Below, piece by piece: positions 8,984-17,780 of a stretch of 64,000 nucleotides of DNA (the first letter of the stretch is position 1; each line of letters opens with the position of its first letter). The notes below the pieces were generated by a model. That model did not search any database. It was not told the DNA's origin and saw only the letters and a list, made by a program, of their open reading frames with translations. The position numbers and the translations under genes are program-made. Source of the stretch: Trichocoleus sp. FACHB-40 (lineage in GTDB: Bacteria; Cyanobacteriota; Cyanobacteriia; Cyanobacteriales; FACHB-T130); assembly GCF_014695915.1 (NCBI RefSeq), contig NZ_JACJPF010000064.1, positions 1-64,000 of the forward strand. Reading direction: 5' to 3'.

Positions 8984-10288
8984 ATGGTACAAACTCCTCC
9001 TAAACCCACAACAAAGTTACCTCCTTCGCGGCATGAATTTGCGCCTATAATTCATCGTCTGGAAGCTGGCGGTGCCATGCTACCTGATACGCCGGAAAAT
9101 TTGATGCAAATCATCGGCATTTATAAGGCTTATGCTGTGCCGATGGATTTCTACTGGCGGGACTTACTTTATATTGCTGAAAGGGTGTTTTTAGAGCCGT
9201 TTCCTTTCTTTAAATACTTTATCCCAAAAGAGTATTTAGAACTGCATAATCACTACGCTGGTGATGATGCGGATCTGCGGATATGGCGTGGGGAAGCTAC
9301 TGCACATCCGGAACTTTTGGAGTTTATCGAAAAAGGTGAACTCAATAAAAAAATGCCTAAGTTGTTTCACCACTTATGGCACGACAGAGTAAACATGGAG
9401 TTTGCCGAAGCTTGTATGCAAGCTATGCTTTGGCACGGTAGAGATATGGGTTGGGGACAATTTGATGCCTACCTGGACTCTGAAGAATACAAAGCAAATG
9501 CTGATAGGGCAATTAAGGCTTATTTCCAGGGTAATCCGGCAATGTTGGGACTTTATAAGCTGTTTCCAGATATGTTCTTGGAACAGGTGCGGCAAATGTC
9601 CTATTACAGTAATCTAGGCTTGTTCTGGGAGGTGATGGCTCCGGTTTTCTTTGAAATGTCCGATATCTATGATGAAGGCGGATTTAAAGGTGTACCGGAT
9701 GCGATGAATTTTCTGGTAAATGGTATTTTTGCCATAGCAGGTCGTCCCATCTACCACCACGTTTATATTCGTGGACAAAAGTACGAAATTATTCCAAAAT
9801 CGAAGGGTTTTATGTGGTTATATGAAGCAGCGTTACCTTATGTGGAAGCTGTTTTTTACCGCACCGCGCCTTTCCGGGGTACGAAGTCTTACAACGCTCA
9901 AGCTAAGCAAGTACCTGAAGAGCAAAAAGACTTCCACTACGGAATTCTCTATGCTGATGTATTTCCCGTAGGTACAGCTGGCATTCCGCCAACATTGTTA
10001 ATGCAGGATATGCTGCATTTTCTCCCTGACTATCTCAAAGATTACTATCGTCAACACTGTCGCGGTGAAGATGATATGTTAATTCAGCTTGGTATCACTT
10101 TTCAACGTTCAATGTACTGCGTTACTTCCGCTGTAATTCAAGCGTTGCGAACTGCCCTTCTCTATCCTTTAGACGACCCAAATCCAAAGCATCTGCAAGC
10201 AAATCGAGCTTTCTTTGAAAGTCAATTGGATCGTTTTAAGCGTCCTGAAGCACGTTTGCGAGATATTCAAAGGCAGGATTATAGATAG
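8984..10288 (+). CDS. cupA: CO2 hydration protein CupA/CupB (ChpY/ChpX)
   Basis: A 434-residue soluble protein of the ChpXY/Cup family, which docks on NdhF3/NdhD3-type subunits and hydrates CO2 to bicarbonate at the cost of NDH-1 electron flow. Highly conserved blocks are visible: HEFAPIIHRLEAGGAMLPDT, IIGIYKAYAVPMDFYWRDLLY, LFHHLWHDRVNMEFAE and GTAGIPPTLLMQDMLHF. In the published NDH-1MS structure, as I remember it, a metal is held near CupA His130 and Arg135. Here residues 130 and 135 are exactly His and Arg. The start has a good AAAGGAACTGAAA leader. No cupS follows, so the CupB assignment remains possible. The upstream ndhF and ndhD form the rest of the module. Confidence 0.9.
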   Translation: MVQTPPKPTTKLPPSRHEFAPIIHRLEAGGAMLPDTPENLMQIIGIYKAYAVPMDFYWRDLLYIAERVFLEPFPFFKYFIPKEYLELHNHYAGDDADLRIWRGEATAHPELLEFIEKGELNKKMPKLFHHLWHDRVNMEFAEACMQAMLWHGRDMGWGQFDAYLDSEEYKANADRAIKAYFQGNPAMLGLYKLFPDMFLEQVRQMSYYSNLGLFWEVMAPVFFEMSDIYDEGGFKGVPDAMNFLVNGIFAIAGRPIYHHVYIRGQKYEIIPKSKGFMWLYEAALPYVEAVFYRTAPFRGTKSYNAQAKQVPEEQKDFHYGILYADVFPVGTAGIPPTLLMQDMLHFLPDYLKDYYRQHCRGEDDMLIQLGITFQRSMYCVTSAVIQALRTALLYPLDDPNPKHLQANRAFFESQLDRFKRPEARLRDIQRQDYR

Positions 10289-10350
10289 GATATCCCCAAC
10301 CCCCATAAATTGGATTTCTTGTCCCGTTAATTAGCCCACACCCTGGAATC

Positions 10351-10390
10351 AGAACCCCACTAAAGCCGCAGGTTTTAGTGGGGTTCTCTT
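10351..10390. terminator. Hairpin terminator after cup gene
   Basis: A 14-bp perfect stem, AGAACCCCACTAAA (10351-10364) with TTTAGTGGGGTTCT (10374-10387), followed by CTTCTT. It lies between the convergent cup gene (ends 10288) and the kinase gene (ends 10457) and may serve both. Confidence 0.75.
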
Positions 10391-10456
10391 CTTAAGGGCA
10401 ATTTGCCGGACACGATATCCTTTTCCAAGGGTGGAGAATGCCAGTCCTACCCAGCT

Positions 10457-11563
10457 TTAACGAGAATTACCAGAACTGCTAAGTCTACCGCGATCGCTTC
10501 TTCTTTGGTGCCTTTGTTTTGCCTGCAATCTCGCTTTCCAGTCTCGCAGCGCGATCGCAGTTCGGGCGGTGGGAGGAATATAATCTGGGGGACTCGCTTG
10601 CGGTTGATTCTCAACTGGGCTTTTTTCTGGACGGCGTACAGTTGTCATAAACTGCGATAAATTGTCTTGCGATTCCCAACCAAATGCCAGCATAATCGCT
10701 CCAGCCGACTGAAAGCGCTCTTTTAGAGAGATTTTCAGCATTCTGTTGAGAATTCGGGCAAACTCTTGCGAGACTACCACTGTATTCTGCCACTGAATCT
10801 CACCTGTGGCGCGATCGCTTTCAAACTCCAACGGCGCTTTGCCAGTCAACAAGTAAAGGCACGTTATGCCCAGTGCGTATATATCGCTGGCATAAACTGG
10901 TCGCAGAGAAAATTGTTCCGGTGGCGCAAACCCAACTGTCCCAATGAACTGGGTAGTTGACCCTTTTACACCAGATTGCCCTAACTGGGAAATTTCCTCT
11001 TTGACAGCTCCGAAGTCAATCAAGACCAGCCTACCATCGTCCTGACAGCGGATGATGTTCTGCGGCTTAATATCGCGATGAATTACGTTATTGCGGTGGA
11101 TGTACTGCAACAATGGCAGAATCTGACGGAGGAATTGTTTCACCCCCTCTTCAGATATCGAACCTCCGCGCCTCACCAGTCTAGCCAGGGTATGACCTCG
11201 GATATATTCCTGAACTAGATAAAATTCTCCCTCTTCTACAAAGTAGTCTAGTAGCATGGGAACCTGAGAATGGCTTCCCAATTTGCTAAGAGTTTTCGCC
11301 TCTTGCTCAAAGCGTTTCTGCGCCGTTTTTAAGCCAGCCGGATCGCTAAACTTCGGACACAGCTGCTTGATCACGCACAACGGCTGTCCAGGGAGTGTTG
11401 CATCCCTCGCTAAAAAGGTGACACCAAAGCCACCTCTACCCAGCATCCGCAGGATCTCGTAGCGATCGCGAAACCTCTGTTCCGAACCGCACAGCTGACC
11501 GAGTTCAGTCTGTGCCAGAACATCGGAGTGAAAAGTTGACAAATTCGTGGGAGGGAAATTCAT
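10457..11563 (-). CDS. Serine/threonine protein kinase (Pkn2/Hanks type)
   Basis: A 368-residue cytosolic kinase. The glycine loop is LGRGGFGVTF (41-50), the ATP Lys is in VIKQL (Lys66), the catalytic loop is HRDIKPQN (162-169), the metal-binding DFG is 183-185, and GTVGFAPPEQF stands for the activation/P+1 loop. All catalytic residues are present. After the domain (about 300) comes only a short basic tail ending near KQRHQRRSDRG, with no membrane segment or sensor domain, so it is a minimal kinase. The substrate is unknown. It is convergent with the cup gene. The second kinase of this family, at 21161, is more distant and has membrane segments. Confidence 0.93.
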   Translation of the reverse strand: MNFPPTNLSTFHSDVLAQTELGQLCGSEQRFRDRYEILRMLGRGGFGVTFLARDATLPGQPLCVIKQLCPKFSDPAGLKTAQKRFEQEAKTLSKLGSHSQVPMLLDYFVEEGEFYLVQEYIRGHTLARLVRRGGSISEEGVKQFLRQILPLLQYIHRNNVIHRDIKPQNIIRCQDDGRLVLIDFGAVKEEISQLGQSGVKGSTTQFIGTVGFAPPEQFSLRPVYASDIYALGITCLYLLTGKAPLEFESDRATGEIQWQNTVVVSQEFARILNRMLKISLKERFQSAGAIMLAFGWESQDNLSQFMTTVRRPEKSPVENQPQASPPDYIPPTARTAIALRDWKARLQAKQRHQRRSDRGRLSSSGNSR

Positions 11564-11784
11564 GGCTCGTCACTGGCTGGAGGAGGGTAGTATCTGCACT
11601 ATGCTCCTAGTCTAGATCCCGGTTTTGGGAAAAAGCTCTCTTAGCGCTTTGTTGTTTGATGGTATTGCCACACCTTGCAGATGCACAACCATCGGAGGAA
11701 GTACCCAATCAGTTTAAAAGTAGAGACCATATCGATCTGGTCTGTACAATGAATTATGAAAAATTAGCGAGCCAAATAGGGCTT

Positions 11785-12534
11785 ATGACCATGAATACTA
11801 CTCTACACCGTGCTTTTGAGCAAGGCAATGTCTTAAAAATTATCACTGGCTTGAATAACTTTGATTTCTCTTCTGTTGCTGCTACCGTCAAGGCTGCAAC
11901 TCTGGGCGGCGCTACCTTCTTGGATATTGCTGCTGACCCCGACTTGGTGCGGATGGTTCGGGAATTGACAGATTTGCCAATTTGTGTATCTGCGGTAGAG
12001 CCAGAGCTGTTTGTGAAAGCTGTTGCAGCAGGAGCTGACTTGATTGAAATCGGCAACTTTGATAGTTTTTATGCTCAGGGACGGCGGTTTGAAGCCCCGG
12101 AAGTGATGGCGTTGACACAAAAGACGCGATCGCTCCTGCCGGAAATTACCCTGTCTGTCACCGTTCCCCACATTCTAGAGCTAGACCAGCAAGTGCAGTT
12201 GGCAGAAGCGTTAGTAAAAGCTGGTGCTGATATTATCCAAACTGAAGGAGGCACCAGCAGCAGCCCCACCCACGCCGGAACACTGGGATTGATTGAAAAA
12301 GCCGCTCCCACCTTGGCAGCAGCTTACGAAATTTCCCGTGCTGTCTCCGTGCCAGTTTTGTGCGCTTCGGGCATCTCCAACGTTACAGCACCGATGGCGA
12401 TCGCTGCTGGTGCTGCTGGTGTCGGTGTCGGAAGCGCTATCAACCAGCTGAATAGCGAAGTGGCAATGGTGGCAGCTGTTCGCAGCTTGGTGGAAGCCTT
12501 AAGCCAAGTCAGCCGTCAGCAAGTTCGGGCATAA
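11785..12534 (+). CDS. ycf23: DUF561 / Ycf23 family protein (TIM-barrel fold)
   Basis: The conserved protein begins at MTMNTTLHRAFEQGNVLKII and runs about 249 residues. The frame is open further upstream to TTG 11656, with ATG at 11659 and 11749, but those extra 43 residues do not look like the family. Repeating beta-alpha units are visible: GLNNFDFSSVAATVKAA, GGATFLDIAADP, LPICVSAVEPELFVKAVAAG, ADLIEIGNFD, ADIIQTEGG and VPVLCASGISNVTAPMAIAA. This matches the chloroplast/cyanobacterial Ycf23 family, whose biochemical role is not established. The barrel and glycine-rich phosphate-type loops suggest a small phosphorylated ligand (inference). It is divergent from the kinase gene. Confidence 0.9.
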   Translation: MTMNTTLHRAFEQGNVLKIITGLNNFDFSSVAATVKAATLGGATFLDIAADPDLVRMVRELTDLPICVSAVEPELFVKAVAAGADLIEIGNFDSFYAQGRRFEAPEVMALTQKTRSLLPEITLSVTVPHILELDQQVQLAEALVKAGADIIQTEGGTSSSPTHAGTLGLIEKAAPTLAAAYEISRAVSVPVLCASGISNVTAPMAIAAGAAGVGVGSAINQLNSEVAMVAAVRSLVEALSQVSRQQVRA

Positions 12535-12537
12535 AAT

Positions 12538-12614
12538 AGGGACTGGGGACTGGGGACTGGGTACTTGGGCAGTATTTTTCCTAGTCCCTAGTTCCTATTA
12601 GCCATTAGCCATTA
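12538..12614. repeat. Heptamer array (GGGGACT / TAGCCAT types)
   Basis: After ycf23, the unit GGGGACT is repeated three times, then its complement (AGTCCCTAGTTCC) appears after a short spacer. A different heptamer, ATTAGCC, is repeated next to it. The ATTAGCC units run into the 3' end of the aminotransferase gene and encode its last residues (MANG and stop). This is a short tandemly repeated repetitive (STRR) sequence as known from filamentous cyanobacteria. Confidence 0.8.
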
Positions 12615-13734
12615 GCAAACAGTCCTTCAAACCATAGACCACTTGCTCTTGCTCCTCTGGGGACAGTTCTGGGAAAATCGGCAAAGATAAAACTTCGTGG
12701 CAGACTTTCTCAGTAACAGGGAAATCCCCTGCTTGGTAGCCCAAATCCTTGTAAACAGGCTGCAAGTGCAAAGGCAACGGGTAGTAAACCATCGAACTAA
12801 TGCCCCTAGCGGCTAGCTGAGTGCGAACATTATCCCGGAAAGCGCTGTTGCTATCGTGGGTAAGCCGAATCGTGTATTGATTCCAGACACTGCGCCCCCC
12901 TGCTATTTCTTGCGGTTTCACCACCCCAGGCACAGGCTCCAGCAATTGATGGTAACGTTCAGCAACTGAACGGCGCAAGTCATTCCAGGTATCTAGATGA
13001 CGCAACTTGATTTGCAAAATAGCCGCTTGTATGGTATCCAAACGGCTATTAATGCCAGTTTCTTCGTGGTAGTAGCGATCGCGCATTCCGTGTTCTCGCA
13101 GCATTCGGATCGCGGAAGCGATCGCCGGATCGTTAGTTGTCACCGCACCGCCATCACCAAAAGCACCCAAATTCTTTGTGGGAAAGAAACTAAAGCAACC
13201 AATATGACCGATGCTGCCGATTTTAGCGTCTGCCCATTCGGCACCTGTGGCTTGGGCGCAGTCTTCAATCACAGCCAGATTGTGAGACTCAGCTATCCTC
13301 ATAACTGCGGTCATATCCACAGGTTGCCCAAATAGGTGAACTGGAATAATAGCGCGCGTTTTATCCGTAATCGCCTTTTCTAGCTGCAAGACATCAAAAT
13401 TAAACGTCTCGGCATCAATATCAACAAAAACGGGCTTCGCTCCCACCACACTAATTACCTCAGCAGTGGCAATAAAGGTGAATGGTGTGGTAATCACCTC
13501 ATCTCCAGAACCAATCTGCAAAGCCCGTAGAGCTAGATAGAGGGCATCTGTGCCAGAATTACACGCCACACACTCAGAAACGCCCACGTAAGCTGCAAAC
13601 TGTTGCTCAAAGCCTTGAACCAGAGAACCGCCAATGTAACGACCAGAAGCCAAAACATCAAGAACAGCTGCACTCACCTCTTCACTGATGTTTTTGTACT
13701 GGCGAGACAAGTCTAAGGGGGGAATGTTACTCAC
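12598..13734 (-). CDS. DegT/DnrJ/EryC1/StrS family sugar aminotransferase
   Basis: About 378 residues from GTG 13734 (VSNIPPLDLSRQYKN). The frame is open to 13797, but those 21 residues are unlike the family. It is a PLP-dependent aminotransferase that puts an amino group on a nucleotide-linked keto sugar, for surface polysaccharide or a similar glycan. Seen: the N-terminal substrate loop ASGRYIGGSLVQGFE, the PLP phosphate region CNSGTDALYLALRAL, the aspartate strand AVIEDCAQATGA, the PLP lysine in SFFPTKNLGAFGDGGA, and INSRLDTIQAAIL of the dimer partner site. WbpE/WlbC-type enzymes start similarly (IPPLDLSRQY), but no neighbouring sugar genes confirm the product. The C-terminus is encoded by a heptamer repeat. 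Confidence 0.9.
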   Translation of the reverse strand: MSNIPPLDLSRQYKNISEEVSAAVLDVLASGRYIGGSLVQGFEQQFAAYVGVSECVACNSGTDALYLALRALQIGSGDEVITTPFTFIATAEVISVVGAKPVFVDIDAETFNFDVLQLEKAITDKTRAIIPVHLFGQPVDMTAVMRIAESHNLAVIEDCAQATGAEWADAKIGSIGHIGCFSFFPTKNLGAFGDGGAVTTNDPAIASAIRMLREHGMRDRYYHEETGINSRLDTIQAAILQIKLRHLDTWNDLRRSVAERYHQLLEPVPGVVKPQEIAGGRSVWNQYTIRLTHDSNSAFRDNVRTQLAARGISSMVYYPLPLHLQPVYKDLGYQAGDFPVTEKVCHEVLSLPIFPELSPEEQEQVVYGLKDCLLMANG

Positions 13735-13778
13735 TCGTTTACACCACAAATTTTTATATACATAGAACCAAATTTTGT

Positions 13779-13922
13779 TCAGAAAGGGAATCCGCACCTC
13801 ACCCCATGTTGAATTTGGGATTTTTGATTTTGGATTGTGAAACCTTTAGCTATAGACTGTTTCAACAATTCCAGGGTTGCCACAACACGCGCAAAATGAA
13901 TGGTCTTACCATCCCACATCAT
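13779..13922 (-). CDS. Small hypothetical protein with repeat-derived tail
   Basis: A 47-residue frame (MMWDGKTIHFARVVATLELL then KQSIAKGF) has the composition of a real protein. Coding character continues upstream of the ATG in the same frame (ETILQLQHSE), up to a stop in a heptamer array near 13980. The last part (IQNQKSQIQ) is translated from an AAATCCC/AAAATCC-type repeat, so the original stop was probably lost when the repeat expanded. It lies 45 bp upstream of the aminotransferase on the same strand. I do not recognise it. It could be a small gene or the 3' remnant of one. Confidence 0.45.
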   Translation of the reverse strand: MMWDGKTIHFARVVATLELLKQSIAKGFTIQNQKSQIQHGVRCGFPF

Positions 13923-13961
13923 TTCAGAATGCTGAAGCTGTAAAATTGTTTCGCAGAGGGG

Positions 13962-14057
13962 TTGGGGGTTGGGGACTAGGGACTAGGGACTAGGGACTAG
14001 GTAAGACTTTTTCCTCTTCCCCAATCCCCAATCCCCAATCCCCAATCCCTAATCCTA
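13962..14057. repeat. Paired heptamer arrays (GGGACTA and CCCCAAT)
   Basis: GGGGTTG, then GGGACTA repeated about four times, a short TTTTTCCTC spacer, then CCCCAAT repeated about five times. The array stops only a few bases before the GTG start of the FetB-like gene. Confidence 0.85.
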
Positions 14058-14064
14058 ATGAACT

Positions 14065-14838
14065 GTGGATTCTTTAATTACACTTGACATTACCGACCTT
14101 GCTTGGGCATTAGGCATGATGGCAATTGCCATCGGTTTATCCAGTTGGCAAAAACTGGGATTAGAAGGGCAACTTGCGATCGCAACTGGTCGTACAATTA
14201 TCCAACTTTTGGGTGTCGGCTACGTCCTTGCCTTCGTTTTCGCCTGGAAAAATCCAATTGCAGTTCTGGCAATCTTGATGGTAATGCTAAGCATCGCCGC
14301 TATTGTCGCCCGTAATCGCATTGGCAAGAAAATTCCCCAAGTTCTACCCGTAGTTTGGGGGTCAATTTTAGCTAGTAGCGCCCTGACTTTGGGTTATACC
14401 ACGCTGGTGATAATTCAGCCGCCAATTTGGTATGAACCACAGTATTTGATTCCCCTAGCGGGAATTGTACTGGGAAATGCGATGAATGGAGCAGCGATCG
14501 CAGGCGAACGTCTTGTTAGCACCGTCAACGCTAGTCGCGCTGAGATTGAAACGCACCTGAGTTTAGGTGCTACACCGCAACAAGCTGTAGCAAAATATCG
14601 CAAAGATGCCATCAAAGCCGGGTTGATTCCCACACTGAACCAAATGATGGTTGTAGGTGTGGTGACGCTACCAGGAATTATCACAGGTCAGCTATTAAGT
14701 GGCGTTGACCCTTTGAACGCTGCATCTTACCAGATATTAATTATGTTTATGCTTGCCTTCACCAACCTGGTAACAACCCTGTTAGTTAGTCAGGGACTTT
14801 GCAGCCAGTTTTTCAATAACAACGCCCAACTGAAGTAG
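14065..14838 (+). CDS. fetB: FetB/YbbM-like ABC transporter permease (UPF0014)
   Basis: A 257-residue polytopic membrane protein with about seven hydrophobic helices. The UPF0014/FetB family is recognised from LATGRTIIQLLGVGYVL-like and PLAGIVLGNAMNGAAIAGER, with the cytoplasmic loop ERLVSTVNASRAEIETHLSL and GATPQQAVAKYRKDAIKAGL. E. coli FetB pairs with the ATPase FetA and is linked to iron export and oxidative stress resistance. No FetA gene lies next to it here, so the ATPase partner must be elsewhere. The start is GTG 14065; the nearby ATG at 14058 is out of frame. The region before the start is a CCCCAAT array without a Shine-Dalgarno sequence. Confidence 0.85.
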   Translation: MDSLITLDITDLAWALGMMAIAIGLSSWQKLGLEGQLAIATGRTIIQLLGVGYVLAFVFAWKNPIAVLAILMVMLSIAAIVARNRIGKKIPQVLPVVWGSILASSALTLGYTTLVIIQPPIWYEPQYLIPLAGIVLGNAMNGAAIAGERLVSTVNASRAEIETHLSLGATPQQAVAKYRKDAIKAGLIPTLNQMMVVGVVTLPGIITGQLLSGVDPLNAASYQILIMFMLAFTNLVTTLLVSQGLCSQFFNNNAQLK

Positions 14839-14841
14839 GGT

Positions 14842-15672
14842 TTATTGGTAAGCCTGCAACCAAGCTACTAAATCTTGTGTTGTGGAGAAATCTAACAAAG
14901 CTTCACCGAGTGCTTCCACCTGGACGGTGGAAAGCTGCTGAATTTGCGATCGCAATTGCGGTGGAAGCGTCCCCAGTCGCCGCGTGAGTAGACGCAGAGC
15001 TAAGGAGACCTCTCCTTGTTGAATTCCTTGCTGCAAACCTTCTTGCAAGATTTCTTGATACAGTGGTGATTCCCGCATAAGATCCTCTCTGAGAAATTGT
15101 CGAATTAAACCTTCTTCAAACTTCAGCCTTGCCAGAACTTCCACACAAGCAGAAATGTTTCGCTGTCGGTCTGGTTCTTCGATCGTATCTACTCTGGCAG
15201 CAATTTGCTCTAGTAACGCTGTCTGTGAGTCTGTCCGAGCTAAAACTGCTAGAGGAAGAAGTCCGGGACTACTCAGTAAACGAGCTGGATCTTGCTCCCA
15301 TATCCGCAAGACTCGGTAAGAGTGGAAAGTTCGCTCAAAAGCAAACCGCTCAACGAAGACTGCTTCTGAAGAGGTTTCTTTCAAAAAAATCACCACTTGC
15401 TCAATTGAACACTCGTACTGACGATGCAGCCTAACCCAATAGTCTAGCATCCGCAAAGGCATAGGTGGTTTGGAAGCAGGCACAGTCTGAAATTCTAGAT
15501 GGAGAATCTGGTTTCGTTCTGGCAGAAAGTAAAGGGCATCAGAACGGATGGGTTCAAGATTCAGTTCAGTTGGAAGGGGTTGAATAGCGATCGCATCCGT
15601 ATCGAGTAGCCAGCTTGCAAACGCGACTGGATACTCAACTGCCAGATAGCGACAAATATTATCATAAGCCAA
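14842..15672 (-). CDS. Rpn-type PD-(D/E)XK family protein with DUF4351 tail
   Basis: A 276-residue protein of the family common in cyanobacteria that joins an Rpn/transposase-like nuclease domain to a C-terminal DUF4351. Nuclease core: RSDALYFLPE with its Asp and HLEFQTVPASKPPMPLRML with the E-x-Q core in the place of the ExK motif. The Q instead of K is also seen in relatives, and activity is uncertain. A heptad-like QEILQEGLQQGIQQGE linker precedes the C-terminal helical domain RLLTRRLGTLPPQLRSQIQQ to LVAWLQAYQ. Members promote recombination or act as DNA nucleases, or are inert. It is convergent with fetB, with only 3 bp between stops. Confidence 0.85.
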   Translation of the reverse strand: MAYDNICRYLAVEYPVAFASWLLDTDAIAIQPLPTELNLEPIRSDALYFLPERNQILHLEFQTVPASKPPMPLRMLDYWVRLHRQYECSIEQVVIFLKETSSEAVFVERFAFERTFHSYRVLRIWEQDPARLLSSPGLLPLAVLARTDSQTALLEQIAARVDTIEEPDRQRNISACVEVLARLKFEEGLIRQFLREDLMRESPLYQEILQEGLQQGIQQGEVSLALRLLTRRLGTLPPQLRSQIQQLSTVQVEALGEALLDFSTTQDLVAWLQAYQ

Positions 15673-15719
15673 TGGGAATACTCACTCCTTACTGTTAACT
15701 TGTCACTCTTAGCCTTTTT

Positions 15720-17552
15720 CTAGCCAGAGCGAGGATAGCTATTAATCAACGCTCCATCGGGGGTATAAAGTTGTAGTGGAACCCTAGCATTATCGCTAAT
15801 TGCTTCCAGGGCATCTCCCAGCGTTCGCAGGTGAGTCGCAATCCCTTGTTGGGCAGTAAAATCTCCCCGTTGTTTGGCTGTGTTTGTAGTTTGAACTACC
15901 ATCTGCATATAAGCAGGTGTCAACTGAACTCTAATGCCCCCATCGGTTACAGTGTAATCGCAGACTTTAGGCGCTCCGGAGCAGGTTCGATTCAGATCGT
16001 TACGTGCTTTTTGCAGGAGGTTGGCGTAGCTTAGTTTGATCTCAGCTTGTCTGAGAGCCTCTTTATAAGAATTTAGTAGAGAATCTGCTTGATTGTATAC
16101 AAAAGTTCCTCTGGGAATTTTTTGCAGGTTGACAATCGCATTGCGCCAGTTAAGCACTGTCAATGTCCATTGATTAAGCTGCTCAGTATTTTTGGCATTG
16201 CGTGCCAGGTTCTGAGCCATTTTGTAATTATTAATAGCCATTTGTTCTCTGTTTTTGCGATCGCGTGCATTTGCCAACTTTGGCAAATAAGCTGCTATCA
16301 TCTGCTGCGCCTCTGCGTGCGCCGTTGTACCCACAGGAATCCCCTTGAGGCGATTCATCCCCATATCCCAGCTAGTTTCCACTAGCCGCCAATCTGTTAG
16401 CGACTGAGCCACCCCTTGACGGGCTTCTGCCACCTTCAGGGCTTCTTTGGCAGCATCGAGGTCTTGGAGTGCCTTTCTTTCGGCATTTAGCCGCCAATTA
16501 ATCGCCGCTAAATTAACTCGATACTCCTTAATTTTCTGCTGCGCTAGTTGGTAGACAGTGCTATTTCTGGGAACTGGTTCTAAAAGCGCGATCGCTTCTC
16601 TCCACATCTGCTGAATTTCTCCCCATTCTGCTACTGAATGCGGAGGATTTTGGCTTCTTTGCGCCGCCGTCGATCCCTTGCTCAAACCTGTTACCAACTG
16701 CTCCAACAATTGTGCTTGCTGAGAATCATCTTTCAACTGATTTTGCGCTTCTTGGTAAGAAAATGACCAAAATGGAATCGTCTCCAAAAGGCGGATAGCT
16801 TCTTGCTGTTTCTCTCTTGCCTCTAGTATTTCTTGCCCAGATTTTGGTTTCTGAAGGGAAACAGCTGCCTCTTGGGAAAGTTGCTTTGCGTCCGTGAGTG
16901 CGACACACGGGCCGACTACACAGGGACGGGTCAGGGCATAAAAAGGCAGAATAAAAGCCAACAAACCCACTCCAGCTCCCGCCACCAATAGCGGTAATGG
17001 CAACTGCCGCAGTTTAGTTACCAGCGGCAATGCCTTGCCCTTAGAGCCTTGTGGCGGCACCGCAGGGGATACAGGTGCATCCTCAGAACCTGATAAAGAT
17101 TCAGTGCTCGCTGGTGGTTCCTCGACATCTGTCGCATCAGTATCACCCAAACTACTTTGGGTTGCACTCACCTTTACCGCCGAAGGAACCCCGGCTGTAT
17201 CAAAGACTACTCCCTGGTCAACGGAATCGGCAGTTACAGTTGACAAAACAGGCGACTCTACGGTAAAAGAGTGAAACGCATAAGGCTGCTTTTGCCCAGC
17301 GATTCTCAGGTAAAGCTGTACCTGGTTGGCAAATTCCGGGCGCAGAGTCTTGAGAGTTTGTTCTATTTCTCTAAAAGTTTGTTGCGCGTCAGGGGCAAAG
17401 TCGGGTGGATGCTGAGTCAGAATAATCAGCGCTTCCTGTGGGGTGGCACAGCGAACCTGAAAGGGAATATGCTCGTGTTTAGCCGATTGCAGACGATTCT
17501 GCAAAATTCGCCCCAGTACCTGTAATTCGCTTTCGCGGGCTATTGTTGGCAT
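15720..17552 (-). CDS. Hypothetical membrane-anchored protein with long periplasmic/coiled region
   Basis: About 610 residues from ATG 17552 (MPTIARESELQVLG), chosen over the longer GTG 17594 because GGAAGGGG lies ten bases upstream. Residues 1-100 form a soluble domain. Residues about 100-190 are low complexity, rich in S/T/P/E. One membrane segment follows (LPLLVAGAGVGLLAFILPFY, near 185-205). The rest repeats a motif of the type ALLEPVPRNSTVYQLAQQKI and MNRLKGIPVGTTAHAEAQQM, helical hairpins of about 60-70 residues ending in a small basic domain. No enzyme motif is seen. It is a type I or II single-pass protein of unknown function, found in cyanobacteria as far as I recall. Confidence 0.85.
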   Translation of the reverse strand: MPTIARESELQVLGRILQNRLQSAKHEHIPFQVRCATPQEALIILTQHPPDFAPDAQQTFREIEQTLKTLRPEFANQVQLYLRIAGQKQPYAFHSFTVESPVLSTVTADSVDQGVVFDTAGVPSAVKVSATQSSLGDTDATDVEEPPASTESLSGSEDAPVSPAVPPQGSKGKALPLVTKLRQLPLPLLVAGAGVGLLAFILPFYALTRPCVVGPCVALTDAKQLSQEAAVSLQKPKSGQEILEAREKQQEAIRLLETIPFWSFSYQEAQNQLKDDSQQAQLLEQLVTGLSKGSTAAQRSQNPPHSVAEWGEIQQMWREAIALLEPVPRNSTVYQLAQQKIKEYRVNLAAINWRLNAERKALQDLDAAKEALKVAEARQGVAQSLTDWRLVETSWDMGMNRLKGIPVGTTAHAEAQQMIAAYLPKLANARDRKNREQMAINNYKMAQNLARNAKNTEQLNQWTLTVLNWRNAIVNLQKIPRGTFVYNQADSLLNSYKEALRQAEIKLSYANLLQKARNDLNRTCSGAPKVCDYTVTDGGIRVQLTPAYMQMVVQTTNTAKQRGDFTAQQGIATHLRTLGDALEAISDNARVPLQLYTPDGALINSYPRSG

Positions 17553-17780
17553 ACGGCAACCCCTTCCGTTAAACTTTATTCCATTTTGAAGCACCGCAGC
17601 TGAAAATCGGACTTAATTTTCTACTTTTCAGTAGAGCGATCGCATCAGTTGTAGCTGCAATAATAAAAAATTGCTCAAAAAGTCATTAATAATTGGTCAC
17701 AGAAGAGTTGTCAAGTTGAAATGTTGTCAGGTTCTACAACTTTCCCACCTTCCAACCTTCCAACGGACTATCAACTACCT

